Source: JAPLFM01 sp964650885
GTDB taxonomy: Bacteria > Bacteroidota > Ignavibacteria > Kapaibacteriales > UBA2268
Assembly (NCBI GenBank): GCA_964650885.1
Contig: CAZYXG010000006.1
Span: 17,571 to 81,570, forward strand
Reading direction: 5' to 3'
DNA length: 64,000 bases
Both the position numbers and the translations under genes were made by a program. The notes below the pieces were generated by a model. It saw nothing but the letters and a program-made list of their open reading frames with translations, had not been told where the DNA came from and did not search any database. Below are positions 36,130-44,250 of the stretch, piece after piece (the first letter of the stretch is position 1; every line of letters starts with the position of its first letter).

Positions 36130-36732
36130 TTAATTATTTTTTACTACTGTCATAGTAATGTCGTTTAGTGGGTAATCTCCCTCCACGACGGGTACTTTTT
36201 CAATTGCTTCCACAGTTTCAATTCCTTGGGTCACTCTGCCAAAAACAGTATATTGACCATCTAAATCGGATGCTTCGCCCAAACAAATAAACATTTGCGA
36301 TGTGCCAGAATTCAAATCATTGCCTTTGCGAGGCATTGATACATATCCTTTAATATGAAGTAATTTGCTGAATTCAGCTGGCAATCTTGTTTGGCTCGGA
36401 TGGCTCACACCCCATTTCTTTTTATTGCTATCTATTTTTGAATTATAGCCGCCGCCTTGAATCACAAAGCTAGGTATTATCCTATGGAACTTAGTTCCGT
36501 CATAGAATTTAATAGCAACTAATGAATCAAAATTCCTACAATGCTTTGGAGCTACTTCTGGAAATAGTTCCAATGTGATTTTACCAATCTCTTTGTCCAA
36601 TTGAGAAACTGTGATTGTGTATTTTGGTTTTGGGCCAGGGTTTAATGTTTTTAAAAGTTCATCGTTGTCGTCAGCGAATGAACTTAGTGTATAAATAACA
36701 AAAAACAAACTTAAAAGAATTACTCTTTTCAT
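36130..36732 (-). CDS. Peptidyl-prolyl cis-trans isomerase, cyclophilin type, exported and divergent
   Basis: A 200-residue cyclophilin with a signal peptide (residues 1-20, SSFA before DDND). FHRIIPSFVIQGG keeps the catalytic Arg, Phe and Gln, but the usual GGD is GGG, the conserved SAARS segment reads SMPRK, and SQFFI is SQMFI. It is therefore the most divergent of the three copies and may have altered activity or substrates. The mature N-terminus (LLKTLNPGPKPKYTI) closely matches that of the neighbouring copy at 36759, showing that these two arose by tandem duplication. Confidence 0.9.
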   Translation of the reverse strand: MKRVILLSLFFVIYTLSSFADDNDELLKTLNPGPKPKYTITVSQLDKEIGKITLELFPEVAPKHCRNFDSLVAIKFYDGTKFHRIIPSFVIQGGGYNSKIDSNKKKWGVSHPSQTRLPAEFSKLLHIKGYVSMPRKGNDLNSGTSQMFICLGEASDLDGQYTVFGRVTQGIETVEAIEKVPVVEGDYPLNDITMTVVKNN

Positions 36733-36758
36733 TTTCCTAACCCAAGTTATTTTATAAT

Positions 36759-37352
36759 TTAATTTTTTGTAATTGTCATTGAAACATCTTCAATAGGTTT
36801 ATCGCCTGGCTCTTTAGGAGTTGTTGCAACTTTGTCAACTATATCCAAACCAGATATTGCTTTTCCCCAAATTGTATATTTGCCATCTAAGAAAGTTGGA
36901 TTGCCATGGCAAATGAAAAATTGAGATGTAGCCGAGTTAGGATCGTTTGAGCGAGCTGCAGATAGGATACCACGTAAATGTTTTAATGTGCTAAATTCAG
37001 CAGGCACATTTGTTTGAGTTGGGTCGCCCATTCCCCATGTGCTTTTGTTTGGCGTTTTTGAGTTAGGGTCGCCACCTTGAATCATAAAATCAGGAATCAC
37101 TCTGTGGAATTTTGTACCATCGTAGAATTTCACAGCCACTAAAGAATCGAAATTACGACAATGCTTAGGTGCAACACCAGGGTATGTTTCGATTACTATT
37201 TTACCAAGCACTTTTCCAGCTTGAGATACTTCAATTGTGTATTTTGGTTTTGGGCCAGGATTCATTGTTTTGAGCAAATCATCGTTCTCATCGGCCGTAG
37301 CAAAGCTAATTGTGGCGAAAATTAAAGCTATGTAAAGACTTAATCTTTTCAT
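36759..37352 (-). CDS. Peptidyl-prolyl cis-trans isomerase, cyclophilin type, exported
   Basis: A 197-residue cyclophilin with a signal peptide of about 20 residues (ISFATA before DEND). All active-site motifs are present: FHRVIPDFMIQGGD, LSAARSNDPNSATSQFFI and GKYTIWG. It is expected in the periplasm, helping exported proteins fold. It is the first gene of the tandem three-gene cluster, separated by 26 bases from the next. The shared LLKT-NPGPKPKYTI segment links it to the middle copy. Confidence 0.93.
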   Translation of the reverse strand: MKRLSLYIALIFATISFATADENDDLLKTMNPGPKPKYTIEVSQAGKVLGKIVIETYPGVAPKHCRNFDSLVAVKFYDGTKFHRVIPDFMIQGGDPNSKTPNKSTWGMGDPTQTNVPAEFSTLKHLRGILSAARSNDPNSATSQFFICHGNPTFLDGKYTIWGKAISGLDIVDKVATTPKEPGDKPIEDVSMTITKN

Positions 37353-37485
37353 TGTTATTCCTTTTGTTTTTAAAGTTTGTAATTAAATTTCAATTTCTGA
37401 ACTGCAATTTCTTAAAAAAAACAGTAATTAGCAATAATACATTCAAAATAAATAGAAAGTTTCGCTTTTAATCTGATTTTAATCT

Positions 37486-38316
37486 TTAACGAAAGTAAGA
37501 CAAAATGATTATACCAAGAGCAATTCTATAAAAAACAAATATATTTGTGTTATGGTTTTTCAAATATTTCAAAAGCAAAGCTATTGAAACATAGCCCACT
37601 AATCCAGATACAGCTGTAGCTATTAGTAAATTCTGCAACTCACTTTGTGGTAACACTTTAAGAGCATGTTTCAGCTCTAACAATCCACTCCCCAAAATAG
37701 CAGGAATGGAGAGCAAAAATGAAAAGCGAGCCGCCGCTTCTCTGTCTATACCCAAAAAGAGTGAAGCCATAATTGTGGAACCCGAGCGACTTGCTCCTGG
37801 CAATAAAGCCAAACATTGCGACAAGCCAATAATTATAGCATCCTTAATGCCAAGCGATTCAATATTGCGTTCTCTTTTGCCTACTTTCTCGGCTATAAAG
37901 AGCAATATGGCGATTACAATCAGCCCAACCGAAATCACAGTCAAATCTTTCGTCAATGTTCCTTCAATTACTTTTTTCAAAGCTAAGCCAATAGTTACAA
38001 TTGGGATTGTTCCTAACACTATTAACAGTCCTAATTTGGTGTGAATATTGATTGTGGCCAGCGAGAAGTTTTTCTCTTTCACATCTTTTGCTATCCCTTG
38101 GATTATTCCAAGCAAATCTCTCCAAAAATAGGCGACGACAGCCACCAAAGTACCTAATTGAATTACAGCTATTTGTGCAGTCCATAGCTCTGGGTTTCCT
38201 TTCACGTCCATACCAAGCATATAGCCAGCCAGAGTGAGGTGTGCAGTGGAACTTATTGGGATAAACTCGCTTAGTCCTTGCACAATTCCTAAAATAATTG
38301 CTTTAATTAAGTCCAT
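37486..38316 (-). CDS. uppP: Undecaprenyl-diphosphatase (BacA/UppP)
   Basis: A 276-residue membrane protein of the UppP family, which dephosphorylates undecaprenyl pyrophosphate and so recycles the lipid carrier for peptidoglycan and O-antigen. The two active-site motifs are intact: GLSEFIPISSTAHL at residues 14-27 (E17, S22, S23, H26) and PGASRSGSTI near residue 174. About eight hydrophobic helices are seen. It lies upstream of the cyclophilin cluster on the same strand with a gap of about 130 bases, so it is probably separately transcribed. Confidence 0.96.
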   Translation of the reverse strand: MDLIKAIILGIVQGLSEFIPISSTAHLTLAGYMLGMDVKGNPELWTAQIAVIQLGTLVAVVAYFWRDLLGIIQGIAKDVKEKNFSLATINIHTKLGLLIVLGTIPIVTIGLALKKVIEGTLTKDLTVISVGLIVIAILLFIAEKVGKRERNIESLGIKDAIIIGLSQCLALLPGASRSGSTIMASLFLGIDREAAARFSFLLSIPAILGSGLLELKHALKVLPQSELQNLLIATAVSGLVGYVSIALLLKYLKNHNTNIFVFYRIALGIIILSYFR

Positions 38317-38402
38317 TTTTTAAAATTAAATTAAACATAAAGTGCAATTTATGAATAAAACTGCATTTAGGATTAACATTTCGATTTGTATGATTTAGAA
38401 AT

Positions 38403-38478
38403 AGTGTCAGGAAATATGAACATATTTTCACATTCCACACATTTGCCCTACTCACATCTGACACTTTTGCCTGACACT
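38403..38478. repeat. AGTGTCAGG inverted repeat with extra CTGACACT copy
   Basis: AGTGTCAGG at 38403-38411 is exactly complementary to CCTGACACT at 38470-38478, and a further CTGACACT lies just before the right arm at about 38457-38464. The arms are 58 bases apart. It could be an operator set or the ends of a small degenerate mobile element. Confidence 0.45.
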
Positions 38479-38563
38479 AATTTTATTCTATTTTCTAAAC
38501 ATATAATTTTATGTCCTTATTTATCATAGGTTTAGTTGTCATTGCTATTGTTAAATCAATATT

Positions 38564-38578
38564 TGGCACGCAAAGTGT
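38564..38578 (+). promoter_or_regulatory. Possible sigma-54 promoter (imperfect -12)
   Basis: TGGCACG-CAAA-GTGT matches the sigma-54 consensus TGGCACG-N4-TTGC in the -24 half and spacing, but the -12 GC reads GT. It lies 44 bases before the start of the small secreted protein gene at 38622. No sigma-54 activator gene is in the window. Confidence 0.3.
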
Positions 38579-38621
38579 ATTATTATAAGCAAGTGTAATT
38601 AATTAATGGGAGAGGTATATA

Positions 38622-39014
38622 ATGACAAACGTATTTGTATCAGCGGTCTGCACAAGATTTATTGTGCTTTTATTAAGTGTATTATTATTATCATACATTT
38701 CCGCAAATGCGGCTTTAACAAACCCAACTGTGGCAGTGCAAGGTGAAGTGTTGGATTCTGGCAATAAGCCGAGCGTGGTGCTTATCCAAGTGACGGATTC
38801 TGACGGTAATTTAATTAATAGAACAAAAACAAATTCTAAAGATGGCAAGTTCTATATATCTGGTTTGGCTTGCAATAAAGAATTTACTATAAAATTGCTT
38901 ACTAAAAATAGCAAATTAATCGAAGTTCGAAAACTTACTACCCCGAACGTTAGTAAGTTTGAGGAAATAAACATTCAAATAAAATTAAACCACGATTTGT
39001 CTTTTGGTAATTAA
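38622..39014 (+). CDS. Small secreted carboxypeptidase-regulatory-like domain protein
   Basis: A 130-residue exported protein. The signal peptide is about residues 1-30 (LLLSYISANA). The rest is a single beta-sandwich of the carboxypeptidase-regulatory or SpaA-like type (VQGEVLDSGNKPSVV, NSKDGKFYISGL). It has neither a receptor domain nor a sorting domain, and the function is unknown. A clear GGGAGAGG site lies upstream of the ATG. Its upstream region contains the inverted repeats and the sigma-54-like element, so its expression may be regulated. Confidence 0.75.
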   Translation: MTNVFVSAVCTRFIVLLLSVLLLSYISANAALTNPTVAVQGEVLDSGNKPSVVLIQVTDSDGNLINRTKTNSKDGKFYISGLACNKEFTIKLLTKNSKLIEVRKLTTPNVSKFEEINIQIKLNHDLSFGN

Positions 39015-39065
39015 TTATCACAAGTCATTGACTATACCAACTCATTTATTATAGCATATAAAGTG

Positions 39066-39118
39066 CAAAGCACCAAAGAGGAAGAGTAATATATATTCCG
39101 CTTTGGTGCTTTGTAATT
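39066..39118. terminator. Bidirectional terminator between the small secreted protein gene and the biotin-carrier gene
   Basis: CAAAGCACCAAAG at 39066-39078 is perfectly complementary to CTTTGGTGCTTTG at 39101-39113, with a 22-base loop. It lies between two convergent genes and has modest T and A tracts on the two sides. Confidence 0.75.
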
Positions 39119-39128
39119 TTTATTTAGC

Positions 39129-39638
39129 TTATTCGATTTCCAGAAGAACAGCATCCTTTTCAACTATTTGTCCCTCTTTGACAAGTATTTGTTTTATAAC
39201 ACCCGCTGTGGATGAAGATATAGCGTTTTCCATTTTCATAGCTTCTAAGCTAATTAATTTGTCGCCTTTTTTTACTTCGTCGCCAATTTGCACGTTTATT
39301 TTCACAACTAAGCCAGGCATTGGTGCTTTCACTTTTCCGCCTTTGCTACTGCCGCCAGATTTGACTTGCATATACTTTTCGAATTTAGCGAATTGCTCTG
39401 TTTTCACAGTTACATTATAATCGAAGTTTTCAAGACGAATTTTTTTTTCTCCATCGCTTCTATTCTCTATTCCCAAAGTGAATATTTTATTATTAATGGA
39501 TAGGGCTTGCACATCTTTTGGAAACTGTTTAATTAAATTTACATCGTATTGTTTGCCATTTATATGGTAAATACCATCTATTACATCAACTGCAAATTCA
39601 CTTTCGTTCACTTTTACTATTAATTTATTTTCTTTCAT
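39129..39638 (-). CDS. Biotin carboxyl carrier protein (acyl-CoA carboxylase)
   Basis: A 169-residue protein whose last 75 residues are a biotinyl domain with the EAMKMEN motif; biotin attaches to K135. The preceding Gly/Ser/Lys linker and the N-terminal beta domain resemble the C-terminal part of propionyl-CoA or methylcrotonyl-CoA carboxylase alpha chains made as a separate protein. It carries CO2 from the biotin carboxylase encoded at 40398 to a carboxyltransferase not seen here. Its ATG overlaps the stop of the TPR gene by one base (TAATG). Confidence 0.9.
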   Translation of the reverse strand: MKENKLIVKVNESEFAVDVIDGIYHINGKQYDVNLIKQFPKDVQALSINNKIFTLGIENRSDGEKKIRLENFDYNVTVKTEQFAKFEKYMQVKSGGSSKGGKVKAPMPGLVVKINVQIGDEVKKGDKLISLEAMKMENAISSSTAGVIKQILVKEGQIVEKDAVLLEIE

Positions 39639-40384
39639 TATTTCTTTTCTGTTGATTTTTTATTACAATATTCTGCAATAGCAGTTTCAGCTTCTTTCTC
39701 GCCCAGTTTGGCAGATTCTTCAAAATCTTTACAAGCTTCAGAATCGTTTTCAAGCTTCAAATTTGTCAATCCACGGTAATAATAAATTAGTGGGTCTTGG
39801 ACAGTGGTAATTTTCAAAGCATAATTCAAATCTTCCAATGCACCTTTGTAATCGTCCAAATTATATTTGCTCAATCCACGGTTATTGAAGAATAAATAAT
39901 TTTTATTGTCGTAACCAATCGCTTTTGAATAAGCAAGTGTAGCAGCTTTGTAATCGCCTTTACTAAAAAGAATAAAACCCTTATTATTGTTAAATATAGC
40001 ATTCTTTGGTTCTACTTTCAGCGACAAGTCAATATATTTTAGAGCTGAGTCATACTTTTGCAATGTGTTATATATCATTGCAATTTCCACTAAAGGATCG
40101 CCCTTATCAGGAGATAGCTTGATTAACTTTTGAAATAACTCAATTGCATTAAAATTTTCTGCAATTTGCACAAGTATTTGCCCTTTCAGGTAAATCCCAT
40201 TATAATTATTTGAGTCTAACTGCAAAGCACTATCAAGTACATCCATAGCAGAAATATAATCATTCTGATCCGACAAAGCCAAAGCTCTATCATAAATTAC
40301 ATTAAATTTATCTGACTTGCTATCGGCTGCATTCATATTTGCAAAGCAAATTATAATCAAAAGTGCGATTAAAATATTTTTCAT
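39638..40384 (-). CDS. Exported tetratricopeptide-repeat protein
   Basis: A 248-residue protein with a signal peptide (MKNILIALLIIICFANMNAA) and about five to six TPR units, for example NNYNGIYLKGQILVQ, NAIFNNNKGFILFSKGDYKA and YLFFNNRGLSKYNLDDYKGA. TPR proteins mediate protein-protein contacts, here presumably in the periplasm. It lies between the biotin carboxylase and biotin-carrier genes and is translationally coupled to the latter, though its exported location makes a direct role in carboxylation unlikely. Confidence 0.85.
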   Translation of the reverse strand: MKNILIALLIIICFANMNAADSKSDKFNVIYDRALALSDQNDYISAMDVLDSALQLDSNNYNGIYLKGQILVQIAENFNAIELFQKLIKLSPDKGDPLVEIAMIYNTLQKYDSALKYIDLSLKVEPKNAIFNNNKGFILFSKGDYKAATLAYSKAIGYDNKNYLFFNNRGLSKYNLDDYKGALEDLNYALKITTVQDPLIYYYRGLTNLKLENDSEACKDFEESAKLGEKEAETAIAEYCNKKSTEKK

Positions 40385-40397
40385 AGTTCTTCCTTAA

Positions 40398-41900
40398 TTA
40401 ATTCAAGCTTTTAATACTTAAATTATTTACTTTCCAATTATTGTATTCAGCTTTCGGATTCATCACATTCTGTTTAGATTCTTGCTCTGTATAGTTATAA
40501 GCTGCTATCACAGCTGCTATTTCTTCAAGTTCTGCTTTTTCAAGCTTCAAATTTTCAAAGTCGTATTCTTTAGCAATAAATCCTGTATCGAAATATCCTT
40601 TGCGGAATGTTTCGTGGTGCATCACATCTTTCAAAAATGGAATTACGTTATTAATACCTATTATTTTATAGCTCTCAAGTGCTGCAATCATTTTATCAAT
40701 AGCTTCCTCTCGAGTGCTTGCCCAAGTGATTAATTTCGCTATCATTGGGTCGAAGTGCATGCTAATTTCAGAGCCAGTTTCTACTCCGCCATCTACTCGC
40801 ACCCCACGTCCAGTCGGAAGCCCGTAGTATTTCACTTCGCCAAGCTCAGGCATAAAATTATTCAAAGGATCTTCAGAGTAAATCCTAACTTCAATAGCGT
40901 GTCCCTGTATTTTAATATCCTCTTGTTTAAACGAAAGTGGTAGTCCAGCAGCGACTCTGATTTGCTCACGAGCTAAATCCACACCTGTAATTATTTCTGT
41001 AACTGGATGCTCCACTTGCAAACGAGTATTCATCTCAAGGAAATAAAAATTTCTATTTATATCCACTAAAAACTCAATTGTTCCAGCATTCACATAATCG
41101 CAAGCTTTTGCAGCATTGATAGCCACTGCCCCCATTCTTTGTCTCATATCCTCGTCTAGCACAGTGGAAGGTGCTTCTTCAATTACTTTCTGGTGGCGAC
41201 GCTGAATAGAGCAATCTCTTTCGCCCAAATAAACAAAATTACCGTGTGTATCTGCTATTATTTGTATTTCAATATGTTTTGGATTTACTACGAATTTTTC
41301 CATGTAAACCAAATCATCGCCAAAGGCATTCAGTGCTTCTCGCTTTGCAGCTTGGTATGCATCTTCGAAATCATCTGGCTCATCTACTTTTCGCATTCCT
41401 TTGCCACCACCACCAGCAGCAGCTTTTAGCATAATCGGATAGCCAATGCCAAGTGCAATTTCTTTAGCCACAGCTATATCGTCCACTCTATCGTTATGTC
41501 CTGGCACTATTGGCACACCAGCTTTCATCATTAGCTCTCTCGCACCAGTTTTGCTGCCCATCACTTCAATAGCGTGTGCTTTAGGGCCTATGAAAGCTAA
41601 GCCATTGTCCTCGCAAGCTTGAGAAAATTTTGCATTTTCTGAAAGAAAACCATAGCCAGGATGGATAGCTTCCGCTCCCGATTCCTTCGCTAGGGCAATA
41701 ATTTGCTCTATATCTAAGTATCCAGCTTTTGGGGTTACAGAATGTAATTCGTAGGCATAATCTGCCATTCGTACATATTGATTTTCTCGGTCAACTTCAT
41801 GATATACTGCAACAGTTTCTATCCCAAGCGAACGAGCAGCTTGCATCACTCTAATTGCAATTTCGCCACGGTTGGCGATTAGTATTTTTTTAAATAGCAT
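40398..41900 (-). CDS. accC: Acyl-CoA carboxylase, biotin carboxylase subunit
   Basis: A 500-residue ATP-grasp enzyme that carboxylates biotin using bicarbonate and ATP. The N-terminus KILIANRGEIAIRVMQAARS is diagnostic. The ATP-binding loop AAAGGGGKGMRKV lies near residue 165, EKFVVNPKHIEIQI near 205, GERDCSIQRRHQKVIEEAPS near 233, and FLEMNTRLQVEHPVTE near 289. About 50 residues follow the usual AccC end, as in acyl-CoA (propionyl-type) carboxylases. It heads an operon with the TPR and biotin-carrier genes. No carboxyltransferase gene is in the window. Confidence 0.93.
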   Translation of the reverse strand: MLFKKILIANRGEIAIRVMQAARSLGIETVAVYHEVDRENQYVRMADYAYELHSVTPKAGYLDIEQIIALAKESGAEAIHPGYGFLSENAKFSQACEDNGLAFIGPKAHAIEVMGSKTGARELMMKAGVPIVPGHNDRVDDIAVAKEIALGIGYPIMLKAAAGGGGKGMRKVDEPDDFEDAYQAAKREALNAFGDDLVYMEKFVVNPKHIEIQIIADTHGNFVYLGERDCSIQRRHQKVIEEAPSTVLDEDMRQRMGAVAINAAKACDYVNAGTIEFLVDINRNFYFLEMNTRLQVEHPVTEIITGVDLAREQIRVAAGLPLSFKQEDIKIQGHAIEVRIYSEDPLNNFMPELGEVKYYGLPTGRGVRVDGGVETGSEISMHFDPMIAKLITWASTREEAIDKMIAALESYKIIGINNVIPFLKDVMHHETFRKGYFDTGFIAKEYDFENLKLEKAELEEIAAVIAAYNYTEQESKQNVMNPKAEYNNWKVNNLSIKSLN

Positions 41901-41921
41901 AATAATTCGTGTTTCTTCTTC

Positions 41922-42743
41922 TTATTCAATTATTTTAATTTCAAACATAAGTTGCCAGTTTTTACCAGTAACATAGTATGAATCTGTTTTTTTGTTGTAG
42001 GCAATGCCATTGAGCACATCAACACCATAAGGATTTGGCAACATTCTTCTCAAATCGCTTAAATCAAGCTTGCCGACAACATTTCCATTTTCTGGATTTA
42101 TCTTAATAATTTCATCATATTGCCATACGTTGGCATATATAAATCCATTCACATATTCTAATTCATTCAAATTGTTTCGTGGTATTCCGCCATAAGTAAC
42201 TTTAATTGTTTTTACTATATTAAAATTATCTGGATTTAAGTATTTCAAATCCGAACTGCCATCGCTCATAATTAAGTTAGTGCCGTCTGTTGCAATTCCC
42301 CAGCCCTCCCCCTGATACGCAAATTCACCTATATTATTCAATTTCAAATCGAATATATAGCCAATATTATTTTGCCAAGTGAGCATGTATATTTTTTTAT
42401 TCAACTCCACACTGCCTTCGCCAAAGTGCAGAGTATTAATCTTTTCTTTTTTAAGAACTTTCCCAGTTTGTTCATCGAGTATTCTTATCGTAGATTTCCC
42501 AGTTAGGCCAGTGGATTCATAGAGCTTATTTTCAATAAAAAATAAACCTTGGGTAAATGAATTTGCATCGTGATAGAAAGAACGTATTAATTTATAATTC
42601 AACTGCCTTGCTTCAATAGTATTTGGAGTTTGAGCTATTTTCTCCATATCGTGTTGCCTTGGAGTATCACTGCCGGTGCAAGACAAATTAAAAATTAGTA
42701 CAAGAATTAGTATAATATTTATAACTAATGCTTTAATTTTCAT
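41922..42743 (-). CDS. Glutaminyl-peptide cyclotransferase (plant-type), lipoprotein
   Basis: About 273 residues from the ATG at 42743; an ATG four codons upstream is also possible, and both overlap the end of rfaE2. A signal peptide with a lipobox-like NLSC gives a lipid anchor near residue 22. The body is a five-bladed propeller of the PF05096 type, with FTQGLFFIENKLYESTG, GWGIATDGTNLIMSDG and NELEYVNGFIYANVWQ. The enzyme converts N-terminal Gln to pyroglutamate on exported proteins. Several exported proteins in this window would start with Gln after signal cleavage. Confidence 0.9.
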   Translation of the reverse strand: MKIKALVINIILILVLIFNLSCTGSDTPRQHDMEKIAQTPNTIEARQLNYKLIRSFYHDANSFTQGLFFIENKLYESTGLTGKSTIRILDEQTGKVLKKEKINTLHFGEGSVELNKKIYMLTWQNNIGYIFDLKLNNIGEFAYQGEGWGIATDGTNLIMSDGSSDLKYLNPDNFNIVKTIKVTYGGIPRNNLNELEYVNGFIYANVWQYDEIIKINPENGNVVGKLDLSDLRRMLPNPYGVDVLNGIAYNKKTDSYYVTGKNWQLMFEIKIIE

Positions 42744-43206
42744 CGGAATTATCATTTAACTTAGAAATAATATTAGTTGTTGAACGCCCTTCTTCAAATG
42801 GGATAGTCATCACATTGCCACCATTATTAATCACAAAGTCATGACCAACTATTTTTTCTACCACATAGTCGCCACCTTTCACAAGGAAATCTGGCTTCAC
42901 AATTTCAATTAAATCAATTGGTGTATCTTCCTCAAATAGGCAGACAATATCTACCGATTTCAAACAAGAGAGCACATAAGCCCTATCCTTTTCATAATTT
43001 ACTGGGCGTGAAGTTCCCTTTAATCTTTTTGTGCTGCTATCGCTATTAAGTCCAACTATAAGTATATCGCCTAAACGTTTGGCACTTTCTAAATATCGTA
43101 CGTGTCCATAATGCAATATATCGAATACGCCATTTGTGAAAACTATTTTTTGAGTTTTGCGAATATCATCGGAAATAGCTGCTAAATTTTCTTTACTTAT
43201 TATCAT
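42733..43206 (-). CDS. rfaE2: D-glycero-beta-D-manno-heptose-1-phosphate adenylyltransferase
   Basis: A 157-residue nucleotidyltransferase of the cytidylyltransferase-like family. The NGVFDILHYGHVRYLESAKR segment (residues 25-44) includes the HxGH motif (H32, H35). The ENGRSTT-type ending appears as EEGRSTTNIISK. It makes ADP-heptose for LPS core, matching the RfaE domain II (HldE C-terminal part) as a stand-alone enzyme. It overlaps the glutaminyl cyclase gene by 11 bases and follows the GT2-TPR gene by 2 bases, so the three are one transcription unit. Confidence 0.93.
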   Translation of the reverse strand: MIISKENLAAISDDIRKTQKIVFTNGVFDILHYGHVRYLESAKRLGDILIVGLNSDSSTKRLKGTSRPVNYEKDRAYVLSCLKSVDIVCLFEEDTPIDLIEIVKPDFLVKGGDYVVEKIVGHDFVINNGGNVMTIPFEEGRSTTNIISKLNDNSDEN

Positions 43207-43208
43207 AT

Positions 43209-44174
43209 TTATATCCCTGGGAATGATTTCAATGCACGAATTGCATCAGTTACTCTTGTTTTATCCACAAGGTTCGATCCCTCTACTTCTACAGATTGGA
43301 ATAATTCCAAAGCTGCCGAAAATTGATTGTTAGTCATACAGCCAGCCGCAAGAATAAACTTACGAAGTCCATCTCTATGGATGTCATTGCTTTTGAAATC
43401 GCACCATTCTTGAATGCTTTCAAATTCGTCTTGTGCCAATCCTATTTGTGCCAAACGAATTCGAGTTCTTTCAACCTGTTCTATGCTCAATCCGAATGTG
43501 TTTGCAACAAATCTATATAAATCTTTTGCTTTATCAATATTTCCTAAAGCAAATTCAGTTTCCGCCAAGTGGAACTTTAGCCAATTATCCTCAGGGTGTT
43601 CCATTATTTCTTGTTCGAGTAATTCTTTGTTCCTCATTTTCTTTTCTTCCGATGTATCCACATAGCCATAATGTTTAATAATTATGTCAGTTTCTGGAAC
43701 TTCCATTCCCAAATCGTAGATAGAAGAAAGAATTTGTTCGTGTATTCTGCCACGGTATGCTATACCAGCTACATTGCGATATATACGGGTGTAGCGGTGT
43801 TCGGATTGGGGCGATAAATCTCTTTCGCCTAATGAATTAATGATTTTCACATTTAATCCGCCAATTCCTTTCACATCTAAAAAATGCTTATAATTCTCGA
43901 AAGAAGCTGTATCGAAAACCTCATCGGCATCTAAAGAAAGAATCCAGTCGGTTCGCACATGTGAAATGGCAAAATTTCTTGCTTCGGAAAAATCTTCATT
44001 CCATTTATTGAAATAAACTTCGGCACCTAAACGAGTGCAAATAAGCGGAGTTTCGTCCGTCGAACCAGTATCTACTACCACAATTTGGTCAACAAAATTC
44101 TTTATAGAATTGATTGCATTCGCCACATTTGCGGATTCGTCCTTAACTATCATTGCTACGCCAAGAGTTGCCAT
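43209..44174 (-). CDS. Glycosyltransferase family 2 protein with C-terminal TPR-like region
   Basis: A 321-residue protein. The N-terminal GT-A domain has VAMIVKDESANVANAINSI, VVVDTGSTDET near residue 33 and a DADE motif near 81, typical of the WaaE/KdtX-like branch of GT2. The C-terminal half, from about residue 185, is helical with TPR-like repeats (ELLEQEIMEHPEDNWLKFHL, AETEFALGNIDKAKDLYR). It is likely to add a sugar to LPS or another glycan at the membrane. It heads the operon with rfaE2. Confidence 0.88.
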   Translation of the reverse strand: MATLGVAMIVKDESANVANAINSIKNFVDQIVVVDTGSTDETPLICTRLGAEVYFNKWNEDFSEARNFAISHVRTDWILSLDADEVFDTASFENYKHFLDVKGIGGLNVKIINSLGERDLSPQSEHRYTRIYRNVAGIAYRGRIHEQILSSIYDLGMEVPETDIIIKHYGYVDTSEEKKMRNKELLEQEIMEHPEDNWLKFHLAETEFALGNIDKAKDLYRFVANTFGLSIEQVERTRIRLAQIGLAQDEFESIQEWCDFKSNDIHRDGLRKFILAAGCMTNNQFSAALELFQSVEVEGSNLVDKTRVTDAIRALKSFPGI

Positions 44175-44250
44175 TTTTGCTTAGTACCGTTTGAAGATTT
44201 CAATATCTTTAAAATTAACAAAAAAATATTGATAATAATTCAAAAAGACT

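Larger units (their letters stand above)
38317..38621. other. Intergenic region between uppP and the small secreted protein gene
   Basis: About 305 bases separating divergent genes, with no coding frame. It holds the AGTGTCAGG inverted repeat and related CTGACA copies (38403-38478), a sigma-54-like sequence (38564-38578) and a GGGAGAGG ribosome-binding site about 7 bases before the ATG at 38622. Confidence 0.7.
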
